Notes: generated from the sequence alone by a model not told the origin. Positions 11,538 through 22,386 are shown, counted from the stretch's first letter. The stretch: 64,000 bases of DNA from Phanerochaete sordida (GCA_019973155.2 BPQB01000081.1:62001-126000); one strand, 5' to 3'. Made by a program: numbers and translations.

Positions 11538-13361
11538 TTACAGCCGGTGCCAGGCGAGCTCGCCGGGCTTGCCCACGGGCCTGTAGAGCTTGCCGCCCTT
11601 CTCCTCGCCGGCGTCCGAGTTGCGCTTCTTGCCGCCGCGCACCTTGATCTTGTACGTGCGGTCGGCCTCGTCGCGGAACTCCTCGTCGTAGGTGACGCGG
11701 CCGCCGTGGCCGCCGGGCCCGGAGAGGAACTCGGTCGTCGCGCGCACGGCCTTGGCGATGACGCTCGACGCGGGGCACGCGAGGCCCGTGAGCTTGTTGA
11801 TCGCGGACGGGAGGATGAGGAAGACGTCGGAGAAGGAGGGGTGCGTCGCGCCGCCGATCGAGTACACCTGCAGCTCGCGCGTCACCGTGTGCGCCATCTG
11901 GTCCGAGAAGATGGCGTATTCGCGGCCGACGGTGAACTCCTCCGAGTTCACGACGAGCAGCGGGTCGGGCAGCGGCGACTTCCACGGTGCGAGTCCTGCA
12001 ATGGAATGTCAGCATTGCTCACAGCGCGGCGCGGAGCCTGACTTACTTTGCACAGCCGGGTCGAAGGCGACTACTGCGCGGAAGTCGATCGAGCCTGCGG
12101 AAGACGCGGCGAGCTGCGCGATTTTCATGAGTGACGTTTCATCGACAGAAGGCAGTACCATGACTTACCGCTGCGCTACCACCAAGTGAATGGCCAGCCA
12201 TGACTGGGCTTGTGGTGTCAACGGCCTTGAACATTTCGTAGTTGAGGTCGGGAATTTTGCAGCCCTCGGTGGGCCGCTCTCCGGTTGCGGAAAGCTTCTT
12301 CATGACCTCGACGACGTACTCGAGTTCTGCGACACGACATTTGATCTGCTCATGCCGGAGGGTAGTGTCGTCTGTTGGTTGATGAGGCAAGTCGGGCCAG
12401 CTATTCAGCGAATTTAGCAACTATCAGCAGAAACCAGAGGAGACGGTGGCTTACTAGAGGTCGCTCCACTGCACCCAGTCGACAATCGTCTTGGTCCCGT
12501 CTTGTGCTACTATGGTAGAGCTGGGGCTCGTGCCGTCGCGATGCTCGAGGACGGCAACGACGAAACCGCGACTCGCCATCTCTCCGCAGAAAGAGCTGTA
12601 CATCAGGCGGGAGCACCCGACGCCATGGCTGAAGAGCATGAGCGGCCATTTGCCATCGTAGTGCAGGGAGCCGGGCACGGGTTCCGACGGAGGTGTTTTG
12701 AGAGGCGCTTCCTTCGCGGCGGGGAAGGTTGTGCCGTGGATCGCAGCAGCTGCTGTGGGGTCTGAAGAAGAGAAGTTGAGCAGTAGGCTACGATTGCAGA
12801 AGCAGAGTGCTTACAGGCTACCATACGGTACCAGACGTTTGGCGTACGCTTGGCCATTTTAAGGAAGCCATCGATCGTTTGTGAAAGTCTGTCCCCACAC
12901 CGTGGTCAGCCGAGACACTGGAGAGACAGAAACGTGGAAGCTCACTTGGGGAACCAGACGACAGGCTTCGGCTTCTCTGTGTGCTCGCAGGGGTAGAAGA
13001 GCGAGAACATGACGGTGTCTATGGCGATCCCCGCCTGTGCCTGCGGCATTTTCTTGTGCGTGAATGTGCCAAAGGTCTTCCGCGGCACTGGGACTTCGAT
13101 GTCGCATACACCGACGTCGTGCGGTCCGGTGTACTTGGGGAGCGTGCGCGAGAGCAGTGCACCAAAGGGGGAGCGGCGGGGCACCTCATGGAGCTTTGGA
13201 GGCTCGGGCTCGGTGAGGAGGTTGGTGGTGGGCTCGCGCCGGGGCGGCATGGACGACGAGCGGCGGCGCCGGGGCGGGATGCGCGGCGGTCCACGCTCAT
13301 GCTTGGGCGAGGGCCCCGGGAGGTCAGGGTCTGAGGTGGATGCGAAATGGGTCTTTGCCAT
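11538..13361 (-). CDS. PAF-acetylhydrolase-like phospholipase A2 (plasma/isoform II type)
   Basis: Alpha/beta-hydrolase of the platelet-activating-factor acetylhydrolase family, cleaving short or oxidised acyl chains from phospholipids. Several exons run from an ATG at 13361-13359 to a stop at 11538. The N-terminal 60 residues are Arg/Pro/Ser-rich and probably disordered. The family core begins at YTGPHDVGVCDIEVPVP. FSHGVGCSRLMYSSFCGEMA forms the oxyanion region, and AGHSLGGSAA holds the nucleophile Ser. FRAVVAFDPAVQ supplies the Asp and GATHPSFSD the His. The triad is therefore complete. No signal peptide was seen, so it is likely cytosolic or membrane-associated. It converges on the CLC gene with 223 bases between stops. 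Confidence 0.87.
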
Positions 13362-13577
13362 CGTGTGTGGGTATCGGGTCGCTGTGCGAGGGGATGTGCG
13401 GTGGGAGCATTTCGGGCGAAGGCAGGGCAGGCTATATGCTCTCGAGTGGCTTGCACGCGCCGCGCGGAGGCCGACTGAGGAGCATCGCCCGATTGACGTC
13501 ACCGTTTTCGGCGCGAGCAGCGGGGCCCGTGTTCTCGCGTGCCCAGGCCATTTCCCCGCTTCACGATCCTCCTTTCG

Positions 13578-13659
13578 GTCCTTGTCGATTAGTGGTTAGA
13601 TCATCACGTTGTGGTTACACAAGCCCGTGAAGACGGAGGCTCGAATCCTCCCTGGGACA
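13578..13659 (+). tRNA. tRNA-His (GTG) with a 10-nt intron
   Basis: A complete cloverleaf can be drawn. The acceptor arms are GTCCTTG (13578-13584) and CTGGGAC (13652-13658), with discriminator A at 13659. The D arm is GATT/GATC. The anticodon stem is TCACG (13604-13608) paired with CGTGA (13626-13630), and the T arm is GGAGG/CCTCC around CTCGAAT. The 17 bases between the anticodon-stem arms exceed a 7-base loop. Removing TTACACAAGC (13615-13624), directly 3' of position 37, leaves TTGTGGC with anticodon GTG. The mature length is 72 nt. One U-U mismatch occurs near the bottom of the acceptor stem. The genomic base before position 1 is G. Confidence 0.88.
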
Positions 13660-13660
13660 C

Positions 13661-13668
13661 TTCTTTTT
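13661..13668 (+). terminator. RNA polymerase III terminator of tRNA-His
   Basis: TTCTTTTT follows the discriminator base almost immediately. The final run of five T residues is a standard Pol III stop. Confidence 0.75.
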
Positions 13669-13800
13669 GCTGCATTTCTGTCCCGTCCTACACCGAACGC
13701 CAGCGATCAATTTGCACCTTTGCTTTTGCCTCCGTATTTTGCTACTTCCGCAAACTCACGGCCGCCGTCCCGCCGCCGCATACCGTCCGTAGGCTTCGCG

Positions 13801-15348
13801 ATGCAGTCCGCCGGAGAAAAACCTACGGTGGCTTACATCGTCTCGAACGAACTTGTCAAGGCAAGTCCCGTGATAATAAAGTGTGGCGAACGAGCTCTGA
13901 ATTCGCATCAGTTCTCGTCCTTGCTCCCATCGAACAAGAACAGATCCTTGCTGGTGCACAGTCTGGTGAAAAGCTATGGGCTGCTATCACCAGACGCGAG
14001 CCCCCTGGTGCAGATGCGCGTCGTGCCCCCAGTACCGGCAGATGATGCTGCACTGACGATGTACCACTCGAACGACTACGTGGATTTCATCACGAATCTT
14101 GCTAACAGCAGTAGCACTGCCGCGGATAAGGAAGAGACCCGTCGACGTCATGCCGAATTCGGGATCGAGGAGGTTAGTCCTCTGCAGCAAGATCTCAAGC
14201 TCGAGCATCTCATCGCACGATAGTAGGACTGTCCAGTCTTCCGCGGACTGCCTGAATACACCCGCCTCGTCGCCGGCGCGACTTTGACAGGTATGAGCAC
14301 CAGGCAGCTGGACGTGACACTCTCTGACCAGCCCAGCCGTCAAGACTCTGACCGAAGGCCAGGCAGACGTCGCCATCTGCTGGGACGGCGGCAGGTCAGG
14401 CTCCCCTCGCCTCCCCACACCGCACCCTAACCTCACATCCCTCCTCGCAGACACCACGCCCAAAAAGCACGCGCCTCCGGCTTCTGCTACGTCGCCGACT
14501 GCGTCCTCGCGCTGCTCGCCCTCAAGCGCGTGCGCGTCCCCTCACCAGACGGCACGCCGCCACGCCGCGCGCGCGTGCTCTACCTCGACCTCGACCTGCA
14601 CTTCGCCGACGGCGTCGCACAGGCGTTCCTGCACGCAAACGCGGGCGGCGCAGCGCCGACGCTCGTGACGCTCTCGCTGCACCACGCCGCGCCGGGCGTC
14701 TTCCCCGCGGTGCCGCTCGCCGCGCTCAGCGACGCGGACGCCCCGGGCGCCGACGCGTGCACGGTGTGCGTTCCGCTCGCGCGCGGCACGGGCAACGCGG
14801 CCTTCGCGCGCGTGTGGCGCGGCGTCGAGCGCGTGCGCGCGGCGCTCCGCCCGGACTTCGTCGTGCTGCAGTGCGGCGCGGACGGCCTCGCGGGCGACCC
14901 GTGTGCGCTGTGGAACTGGGCGCTCGGCGGCGAGGGCGGGCTCGGCTGGTGCGTCGACCGGGTGTGCAATGCGTGGGGCTGCAAGACGCTGCTGCTCGGC
15001 GGAGGTGTGTACCTGGTTCTTGTGTCGAGGGTTACGCTGAGACATGCTGTAGGGGGCTACAACTCGCCGAACGTCGCTCGGGCGTGGACGTACTTGACGT
15101 CGATAGCGGTGCGTTTTGCGAGCCTTGGCTCTGCTAGGCTCGAGCTGACGTCTCTGCAGCTCCGGCAGCCTTTGTCTCTTGACTCTGACATCCCTGACCA
15201 TAATGCTTTCCCACTGTACGCACCTTCTTTCACATTGGACGTGCCCGCCGGTAATGCGCAGGATCAAAACACCGAGGAATACCTGCAGACAGTGGAGACT
15301 CGCCTCGACCGTGTTGCAGAGATCATACGACAGAGAATGGGCGAGTGA
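13801..15348 (+). CDS. Class I histone deacetylase (HDAC8/Hos1-like)
   Basis: Zinc-dependent lysine deacetylase. Seven exons with consistent phases give 413 residues: 13801-13860, 13912-14172, 14227-14290, 14337-14394, 14451-15004, 15053-15108, 15160-15348. The first intron starts with GCAAGT, a GC-AG intron. Active-site features are the His pair in CWDGGRHHAQKARASGFCY, the zinc ligands Asp and His in YLDLDLHFADG, the third ligand Asp in LQCGADGLAGDP, and the transition-state Tyr in LLGGGGYNSP. The usual HHGDG appears as HFADG, so the second His and the Gly are replaced. The zinc ligands themselves remain, so activity is plausible. It lies downstream of tRNA-His and converges on RPB8. Confidence 0.9.
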
Positions 15349-15577
15349 TGCAGAGGAAGTTGTTGCTCGACTGCTTGATACCTATGATAACCCCGAACAG
15401 TGAAGCCAAAGAGGATGGTCAAGTTAAAATTACAGCATGCATTCATGGATGCATAAATTACAATAAATTTCCGCGTATCGTGATCTAGCAGAGAGTTCAG
15501 CCCAAAGGGGCGTTGACCCTATGTATAGCCTCTATCCGAGGGCTTCGTTTTGAACGAGGGTGGGGGACCATCCTAGA

Positions 15578-16200
15578 CTATCTGCGCAGGAGGATGTAGA
15601 CGGGGTCGCCGAGGACGATGTTTGACATATGCCGGAAAGAGCCCGTCAGCGACATGAGCAGGCCGCCGAACGAGGCGTATGCAGTCCTGCGTCAAGCTTG
15701 AGCAAGGGTCAGTGACGCAGCCATGGGCAGAGCACGTACACAATCTCTGAAGTTCCTCCGTCAAAGCGGTAGACCTAGCCAGACTTCAGCATCCCCGAGA
15801 CCATCTTACAGCAGCACAGCACGACGCACCTTTCCGTACATGACATACTCGTAGTCTTCCTCGAGCCCCCGCCGGCCCTTGCCATCCGGCCGCCAGACCT
15901 CGACGTCCTTCTCCTCCTCGCCGTCCGCCGGCGGGCCGCGCGAGAGACTCGTCGCGAGCGCAAGGGCGACCTGCTGGCCCTGCTCGAGCGGGAAGAGCTC
16001 GATGTTGTAGTCGAGCGTGAGGTCCATGTCGTAGTTTTTCGAGTGCGCGTACAGGCGGGACACTGCGTGCGGGCTCAGCATCGCACGCGGGCGCGCGCAG
16101 GCCGGGGACACGCACCGCGGTCGAACTTTTTGCCCTCCTTGTCGATGGCTGTGAGCGTGAAGATGTCGTCAAAGACGATGTTCGAGGTGTTCGAGGACAT
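15578..16200 (-). CDS. RPB8: DNA-directed RNA polymerases I, II and III subunit RPABC3
   Basis: Small subunit shared by all three nuclear RNA polymerases. Four exons give about 147 residues. Exon 1 reads MSSNTSNIVFDDIFTLTAID. The next exon carries NYDMDLTLDYNIELFPLEQG and WRPDGKGRRGLEEDYEYVMYGK. Then comes VYRFDGGTSEIV, and the C-terminus ends SNIVLGDPVYILLRR. All are typical of RPB8, whose fold is a single OB-type barrel. An acidic loop (ADGEEEKDVEV) sits at the usual variable position. Splice junctions preserve phase (FDR-VSRLY, YGK-VYRF, EIV-TAYASFG). The stop codon is at 15578-15580. Confidence 0.93.
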
Positions 16201-16889
16201 CGTGGCGGAGGGCGGAGGCGGAGGCGGCGGCTGCAGCGAGCGAACGAACGAAAGTGCAGAGCGCGGACCGAGCGCTCGGCGGTTCCCGAGCGTCCGCATT
16301 TGGACAAGTTCGTTGCTGCGCCTGCGGCAGCGGGTGCCGGTACAGCCTGGATTTCGACGCCGCCTGCGGCAAACGAGCCCTCGTATGAATTTTGTGTGGT
16401 CTCGGTGGAGTGCTTGCACAACATAGAGCGTGGTGCATACAGAAATCGGTCGCATCGACTGGACATCGGGTTGGATGCAATGTTGGTGCTATGCACCAGG
16501 CAGTGACAGCCGTGTATTGCGTGAGAGACTTGTTCAAAACAGCGTGACTACAGTATGTACAGTGAATGAGAGAGGAAGAGCAAGTGAGGTAGGCTACGAT
16601 GTGATGTGCTCCAGGATAACAAAGTATAGTACTGTACGAGAGAGGTCTAAAAATGTACACAGAAAGTAAAAGGGTAGTGCAAGAAATAGCGACGGGGGGC
16701 GACGGATGTGGTACAGTATGTGACGGAATAGCATGGGGATAGGTGCATGATTATAGCTGTACAACAGGGATAGCAGGACAGGCGATGATCTTACTATGAT
16801 ATCCAAGACAAAGACAGATGAGATGTGCAAGACGAGGAGATCCAGATGAGCGGGGGAAGCAGAGACAGAGATCGAGACAAAGGAAATCC
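16201..16889. other. Intergenic, RPB8 upstream / 3' end of CCHC gene
   Basis: About 690 bases. It carries the RPB8 promoter and the A/T-rich probable 3' end of the neighbouring minus-strand CCHC gene. Open frames here are not supported by any family. Confidence 0.45.
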
Positions 16890-17939
16890 TCAGGAAGTCG
16901 AGCGCAGTTGGCTTTCTTGAAATGTGACGCGGGGCGGCCAGTAGAGCGGGTCGAAGCCGTGCCACTCGGCGTCGGCAGACGCGGCGTCGGTCGCGAGATC
17001 GACGCTGGCGTCGTACGAGCGCTGCGACAGCGACTGCCAACGCGCGAATGCCTGCGAGCCCAGTTCACACGTCACGGCTAGTGGGGACGTTTCGGGGTCG
17101 AAGGGCGAAAAGGGGGATAGCGCGCGGACGGGCACGACGGGCGATGGTGTCTCGTCCGCGCCGCCTGCGGAGCTTGCGTCTGCGCCGTCCTCGTCGGTGT
17201 CCTCGACGAGCGGGGGCGTGCTTGCGCCGCTCGCCCTGCTCGGCATCGCGGCGTCGTCGCACGCGGGCTCGTCCTTGACGTCGGCAGGCCAGTCCGCGTC
17301 GGGTGCGGGCGTCTGCGCGGCGCGCGTCAGCACGCGAATTTGCATTACTGCGGGCGAGGAACGCGTACCTTGTCGTTGGCGTCGCGCAGCTCGCGCACGA
17401 CGGCGTCGGGCCGCTTGAGGCAGCGTTCGCGGTGGCGCTGCCAGTGGAAGGGGTCGAACGCGCTCTTGAGCGAGAGCTTGATGCTCGCGCCGCAGCGCCT
17501 GCAGACAACGAGCTGCGGACTTTGCACGGTCACGAGGGGGTCATCGCGGAGCTTGCGCTCGCGCGCCCGCTCTGACGCGGCAGCCTTTCTGCTAGCCGTA
17601 GACCTGGACGAGCAAGTGTGAGCGCGGGGGGATCGTCGGTGATGTGTAGAACCACGGCGGGGCTCGGAGACGTCACCGGCGGCGGTCCTGGATGGAAAGT
17701 AGGGACCGCAGTGGAGGTAGAAACGTTCGACTTACCAGTTTGCACTTTCCCCCACGCTCTGTGAGGTCGCGAAAGTCAGTGGAAGCTTTCTCTGGAGATT
17801 CTGCTGGCGGGGACGTACCGTAGGTGTAACCTTTACGTCTTGCAGCTTGCTGCTGCCGCCGGAGGATCTGCAAAGGATGTTAACGAGTCTTATCGAGAGG
17901 GGAAATCGGAGGGCCTACTGACCCTCGTCTGGGGGGCAT
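16890..17939 (-). CDS. Uncharacterised protein with a single CCHC zinc-finger-like motif
   Basis: No known family was recognised. Five exons join with consistent phases from an ATG at 17939-17937 to a stop at 16890, giving roughly 270 residues. The N-terminus (MPPRRGSSGGSSKLQ) is low complexity. It is followed by a basic helix-like stretch (SRKAAASERARERKL) and a motif with the spacing C-x2-C-x16-W-x2-H-x3-C, beginning VVCRRCGASIKL and ending HWQRHRERC. The C-terminal half is acidic and Ser/Pro-rich, and ends in GFDPLYWPPRVTFQ. The same spacing occurs twice in the gene at 19909-20883, which suggests a shared nucleic-acid- or protein-binding module. Intron 3 is longer than its neighbours (about 138 nt). 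Function is unknown; nuclear localisation is an inference from the basic and acidic composition. Confidence 0.65.
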
Positions 17940-19908
17940 CGCTGGTGTCTGGTGGTGGTGGGGAAAGAGTGAGAAGCCCAAGGGACGGACGCCACCGTTT
18001 TGCGGGGCGCAGGCCCAACCTGCTCGTCGAGAATCGGCAGGCGGTTGCCGTGGACTCAGGGCGCCTTCGCGGAAGCTTTTAAAGGCTAACCTAACCCAGT
18101 TGGCATCCCGCGTCAGATCGCTCTTGATCCCCGCGCACAGGAACATCTTCAAGTCCCCGTCCAGATCTACTTCCGCCTCGCCACCGCATGCGTTTCTCCC
18201 AATGTGCTCTTCTCCAGTCTGTTCTACGAAGCACAGTATGGCAGATCCTGCCTTGCACTGTATTCAATTCTCCAGTATCTCGAAGGGAAGATCCCACGAG
18301 GATCGCCCATAATCTGGCCCTTCATCAAGCGATGTGGGCGTGGGAGCGGCTTGGAAGAACTTCTGAGAAAAAGTGTGCGGCGACCCTGAGTTCACTTCCA
18401 TACCAGCAATCCCCGCGGCCGGTTCGACAAACCTTGTCCACGGGACCCTCAGCAGCTCCCAGCATCTCAACGAACAACAAGCTAGCGTCTGTCGAGTCAC
18501 ATTGGCACTAGTCGCGGCGGTCGACGAGCTCGCGACGCCCCGCAGCTCAGACTGACGGACGGCCGAGCACAAAATCGGTCTTGACGGCCAGCCGTGCTGG
18601 CCAGACCTCATTGGCTGGTCACTGCAAGGGCCCCGCCGTTGCCTGATGCAACTCCCTCCGCCTTCGACTGTCTCAAATTGCTGTTCCGCGTGCAGCGTTC
18701 GCCCCGCACATCTGGGTGCCTCTTCCCTTAATGGAGGCCCCAGGCGGGCCGGCGAATATGCTAGAGCTCGCTGCGCCAGTCTAAACTGATTTCGCGCGCG
18801 TGTGCGCCCGGACACGGTGAGATTATTAGCGTGGAGGTTTCGCGAGCCGAGCAGCTTTCCGCCTGTGCTCGCAAGACAGTGCGCTAGAAGGCGACGACAA
18901 GATTTTCGAGGGGATTGCTCAAAGCCATCCCCTTCTGTACTGGCGCAGGGTCTCGGCGAATACGCGCCTGCGGGAGGCTCAGGCACGCCGAAGTGCTTGC
19001 GAAGGACATGCCCGCTCAAGCCTGGCAACCGTCCTGCGAAGCCCGCATCAGCGACCGGTGGCGCTGTGCGCTGTTGGCGGCGCCGCGGCAGTGAAGTCAT
19101 CGCCAGAATGAAGGATCGACGCACCTTCGATGTTTCGAACGAGGACAGCGGCGCGCATGTCTGATTTCTTTCGTGGGCCGACGCTCCGCCCCCGCGCTGC
19201 GACGGCCGCGGCGGGCTGTGCAGCGGGCGTGCTTCTGCGCGCGCGCGCGCGGGTGACGTGGCGTTCGGGACTTGGGGCGCTGGACCCTTGAGCTAGCGGC
19301 TTCCACGCGTTTACGTCCTCGCTCCAGCGCAAGCCAACGTTTTCTGGGGAGGTCACCGTCGGTCAGCAGACGGTGTGAAGCGGCGAACTGCGCGCGCCGC
19401 GACGTCCGCGGTGTTGAGCTCCGCGCGGGGAGCTGCAGAAAGCCCTTAGGCCCCCGTGAACGGTGGAGCATGTAGAGGTGGCCGTCCTAGCACAAGCAGG
19501 CCTTTATGACTACTCGTGGCCCCCGCCCACCCCCCACCGCAAACATAGTGAGATGCGGACCCGCGTCGAGCGCGGGCGACCCGCAAGCAGAAGGCGACTC
19601 GCCAACGTACTTACAGCCTGCGCCTACGACGCGCCGCGCATCGCAGCCCTGCCACACGTCACAGCCCGCGCGCCCACAAAATGAAGGGGCGCGGCATATG
19701 GCCAGGGCACGCCGCTGGGCCGCCGCGCGCCACCGCTCGCACGCCGCGACAAGGGCAGGCACCGATATGGATTCGGGGCACCCAGGCCAAGCAAACTGAC
19801 TTAGTACATACAGCAGTCCCTGCACCGATTCCAAACCCAAGAAGACGACGATCACGGCGGCGCGATGCGAGGCACAGGCACTGAGAGACGCGAGGCCCGG
19901 CGTGGCGC
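17940..19908. other. Gene-poor 2 kb interval
   Basis: No supportable gene. A 286-codon minus-strand open frame (19124-18264) has no recognisable motif, a composition like GC-rich noncoding DNA, and no intron pattern. A hydrophobic stretch is also encoded in an alternative minus frame near 19800-19930, but it has no coherent gene model. The right part lies downstream of the second CCHC gene. Confidence 0.4.
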
Positions 19909-20883
19909 TCACGGCGAGCGGGACGGCGAGGGCGACGACGACGACGCGGACGGAGATATGGTCGATGTGCTCGACGACGCGTTCATGCCCTCCTTGAAGC
20001 CCTGCACGAACGCGCGGAACGGCGTCGTGAGCGTGTGCCACAGCGCCTTCCCGCGATTCGGCGTATACGACGCCGGGCGCGCGCGCACCGTGCGCGGCGT
20101 CTCCAGTATGCTGCCGTCGTCGTCGTCGTCGCGCGCGCGTTTGCGCGCGGGCGTGGCCTGTGGTGGGGGCATGGTCTCCGATGGCGCGTCCGGCCGCGCT
20201 GCACTGCCGGGCTGCGCGGAGGACGGCTCGGATGGCGGTTGAGGAGCGTCGGCGCTTGCCGCGACGTCTGAGGGAGGCGCGGCTCTGTATGGTAATTGAG
20301 CTGCAGTTCGCAGAGCGGGGGACCAAGACTCACATGGTGCCAGGACATTGCTCGAGATGTGCTTTCCAATTCGCGACCACATAAGGGACTGTAGGGTCAA
20401 GCTGGACCCATATATTGCACGACGTGCAAAAGACTTCGTGTGGTCGTATCTCACCCGTCCGTGAGTCGCTCTCGAGGACTGTCCTGCCATCGCCGTTGGA
20501 CTGAGCTGGTCCGCCAGATTTCGATGCAACTCTACGGACGCATGAGTGAAATCGCGCGCCGACAATGAAAAGTACACGCACGGGTCGTCCGCAGGAGGGA
20601 CACCAGAGGGGCTCGTTCGCGCTCCCGGGCACGCCCTCCGGTGGTCGATCCAAAACTTCATCACGTAGCGCCGCTTGTCGTGGAGCGGCACCCAGCGATT
20701 GCACTTGGCACACAGCGCGCGGTGCGGCTCGACGTCTTTGCATTGCGCGTCGTCCTTGAAGACCTGGATGCGGTCCGGCTCGCGTTTGCGCTTGCGTGGT
20801 GCCTTGCTCGTGGTCGACTCGGCCACCGAGACGGAGTCGTCGTCCGACTGTGCTTCCTGGCTGTCACTGCGCCTGGATGGCAT
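19909..20883 (-). CDS. Uncharacterised protein with two CCHC zinc-finger-like motifs
   Basis: No known family was recognised. Three exons (20883-20582, 20531-20334, 20284-19909) with matching phases give 291 residues. After an acidic Ser-rich start and a basic patch (APRKRKREPDR) comes motif 1, from ALCAKCNRWVPL to FWIDHRRACPG. Exon 2 carries motif 2, from VFCTSCNIWVQL to NWKAHLEQCPG. Both fit C-x2-C-x16-W-x2-H-x3-C exactly, the spacing also seen in the gene 2 kb downstream. Each motif is preceded by a V/I-x-P-H or similar lead-in. The C-terminal third is disordered, with a basic/acidic cluster (ARKRARDDDDD) that resembles a nuclear localisation signal, and a Ser/Pro tail. A continuous open frame through both introns hides motif 2, so automatic annotation could miss it. 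Confidence 0.68.
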   Translation of the reverse strand: MPSRRSDSQEAQSDDDSVSVAESTTSKAPRKRKREPDRIQVFKDDAQCKDVEPHRALCAKCNRWVPLHDKRRYVMKFWIDHRRACPGARTSPSGVPPADDPCVYFSLSARDFTHASVELHRNLADQLSPTAMAGQSSRATHGRVRYDHTKSFARRAIYGSSLTLQSLMWSRIGKHISSNVLAPCESWSPALRTAAQLPYRAAPPSDVAASADAPQPPSEPSSAQPGSAARPDAPSETMPPPQATPARKRARDDDDDGSILETPRTVRARPASYTPNRGKALWHTLTTPFRAFVQGFKEGMNASSSTSTISPSASSSSPSPSRSP

Positions 20884-22039
20884 GAATACTATGGTGGCTC
20901 ACACTATGGAGGGAACGTACGATGACGAGGCTTTGCCGGCACCGCGCACGGACGGGGGCTTTGCGGGGCTTTCATTGCCGTCCACGCTCGAGACGACCGA
21001 CGGAGCGCGCGAGTGTCTTGCTCTGCTGACGGGCTTCTTCGGCCCAGATGTCTGAGCGACTGGCGCAGGTCCTGGAAGCCTGCACAGAGGTCAGTTGATG
21101 GCAAGGTAGACGGAGTTCATGTGGCCGCGCACTCTACTTCGACTTTCCGTGGTATGCGTTTGCCGGGCGGGGCCTGCAGGCAAAGGTTATAATCACGGAG
21201 ACAATGAGCAGCTCGTACGTGCGACATGCCTTTTCTTCACCTTCACGTGCCACTTCGCTGCCTTTTCCTGATGCTACAAACACGTCCTTCTGTGTTCTGA
21301 CATAATGAGCAAGGCGCGCTCCCAGCCACAAGCATTCGGCAGGCGTACTCGGTGACACCACCATCCACATCCTTCGCGTCCTTCTGCTCTCCGAGATGGC
21401 CGACTTGAGTACGTGTCAAGTAGCCTCAAGCATGCAAATTCACCTTCATGGCCCCGATGTCCGGCACAGGTGGTTATACAGAGTCTTCGCTGCTGCACGT
21501 TGGCGGTGTGGAGCCTAATGAGCCCTACGCGTGGCCGACAGGCGTCATGGCGGCGCACCTTCCAAGTCCAAATCCTTGTCAGAGTAAACAAAACGACTGT
21601 ACAGAGTGATCCAGGTCGCAGAGGCCGTGCGAGGATCCTGGAGGACGTCCGTGGAGAATACGAGCAGTGAGCGGAAGTACAGGGCGGCCTAAGCGCGCGT
21701 TGGTCTAGACAGAGCCGGTAAGGAAGGCGCATCAGGCGCATCAGATGGCGCATCACACACTGAAACGGCGTGCACCCTCGAGCTTCAAGCAAGCTTCGTT
21801 TCCTGACTTCCACCTCCAGCTCGCCGCGATTGACTTACAACGTCGGTACGTATGTCTCTCACGATGCCGAAAATCGTCCGCAGACAACGAATTCGGGGAA
21901 AGCAGTCATTCAGTGGTATATGTACAAATGCGAAATGCTAGTAGCGGTACATGGGCGACGTCAGGAGCACTTCATGGCGATTACTGTTATACACAAGAAT
22001 GCCCTATAGTTTCCAACAATTTCTCGACTGTGTCATGAT
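20884..22039. other. Intergenic, 1.16 kb
   Basis: Upstream of the two-motif CCHC gene and downstream of the small 77-residue gene. Open frames on both strands are short and without family similarity. Nothing further was seen. Confidence 0.4.
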
Positions 22040-22386
22040 TTAGATGACAGGGTCTAAGGAGGGAAGTGTTAGATCAGGCCCTTCGATGCAATGTCAGACG
22101 CGGCACTTACCATATTGAGGCTGGGGGTTTGTCCTGCTGCCACCGAAGTCCTTGGTATCGACATCTGGAAGGCTCGTCAGCAATACATTCGGAGTACGCT
22201 CACCACAACGGTCAACTCACCTGCAGGGTCGCGCGAGGCAATGCCCGCGCGCTTGTTCGCGCCCGGCTGCTCGCTGGCGTTGCGGCTCGCCTCCAGCTTG
22301 TCGAGGTGCTCGTCGGGGATCTTCTGCGCCGCCTCGGAGGGGAGCTGGTCGACGGGCTTGTTACCGACGAAAGTTTGCTCGACCAT
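22040..22386 (-). CDS. Small hydrophilic protein of unknown function (77 aa)
   Basis: Too short and too interrupted to be found as a single frame, but three exons (22386-22221, 22164-22111, 22053-22040) connect with correct phases, GT-AG borders and good branch and pyrimidine tracts. The product begins MVEQTFVGNKPVDQLPSEAA and ends NPQPQYDPVI. It is strongly hydrophilic, with no membrane segment and no Cys, and is probably largely disordered. The middle contains ASRNASEQPGANKRAG. A TATAAA lies 104 bases upstream of the ATG. Small Gly/Asn/Gln-rich hydrophilic proteins of this kind are often stress- or spore-related in fungi, but that is only an analogy. No family was recognised. Confidence 0.6.

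Noticed and set aside
18264..19124. 286-codon minus-strand open frame
   Set aside because: No motif, no similarity and no supporting splice pattern; GC-rich DNA often gives long chance frames.
19487..19930. Hydrophobic stretch in another frame downstream of the two-motif CCHC gene, considered as a membrane-anchor exon
   Set aside because: The main frame ends cleanly at 19909 with phase-correct exons; no donor joins it to the hydrophobic frame convincingly.
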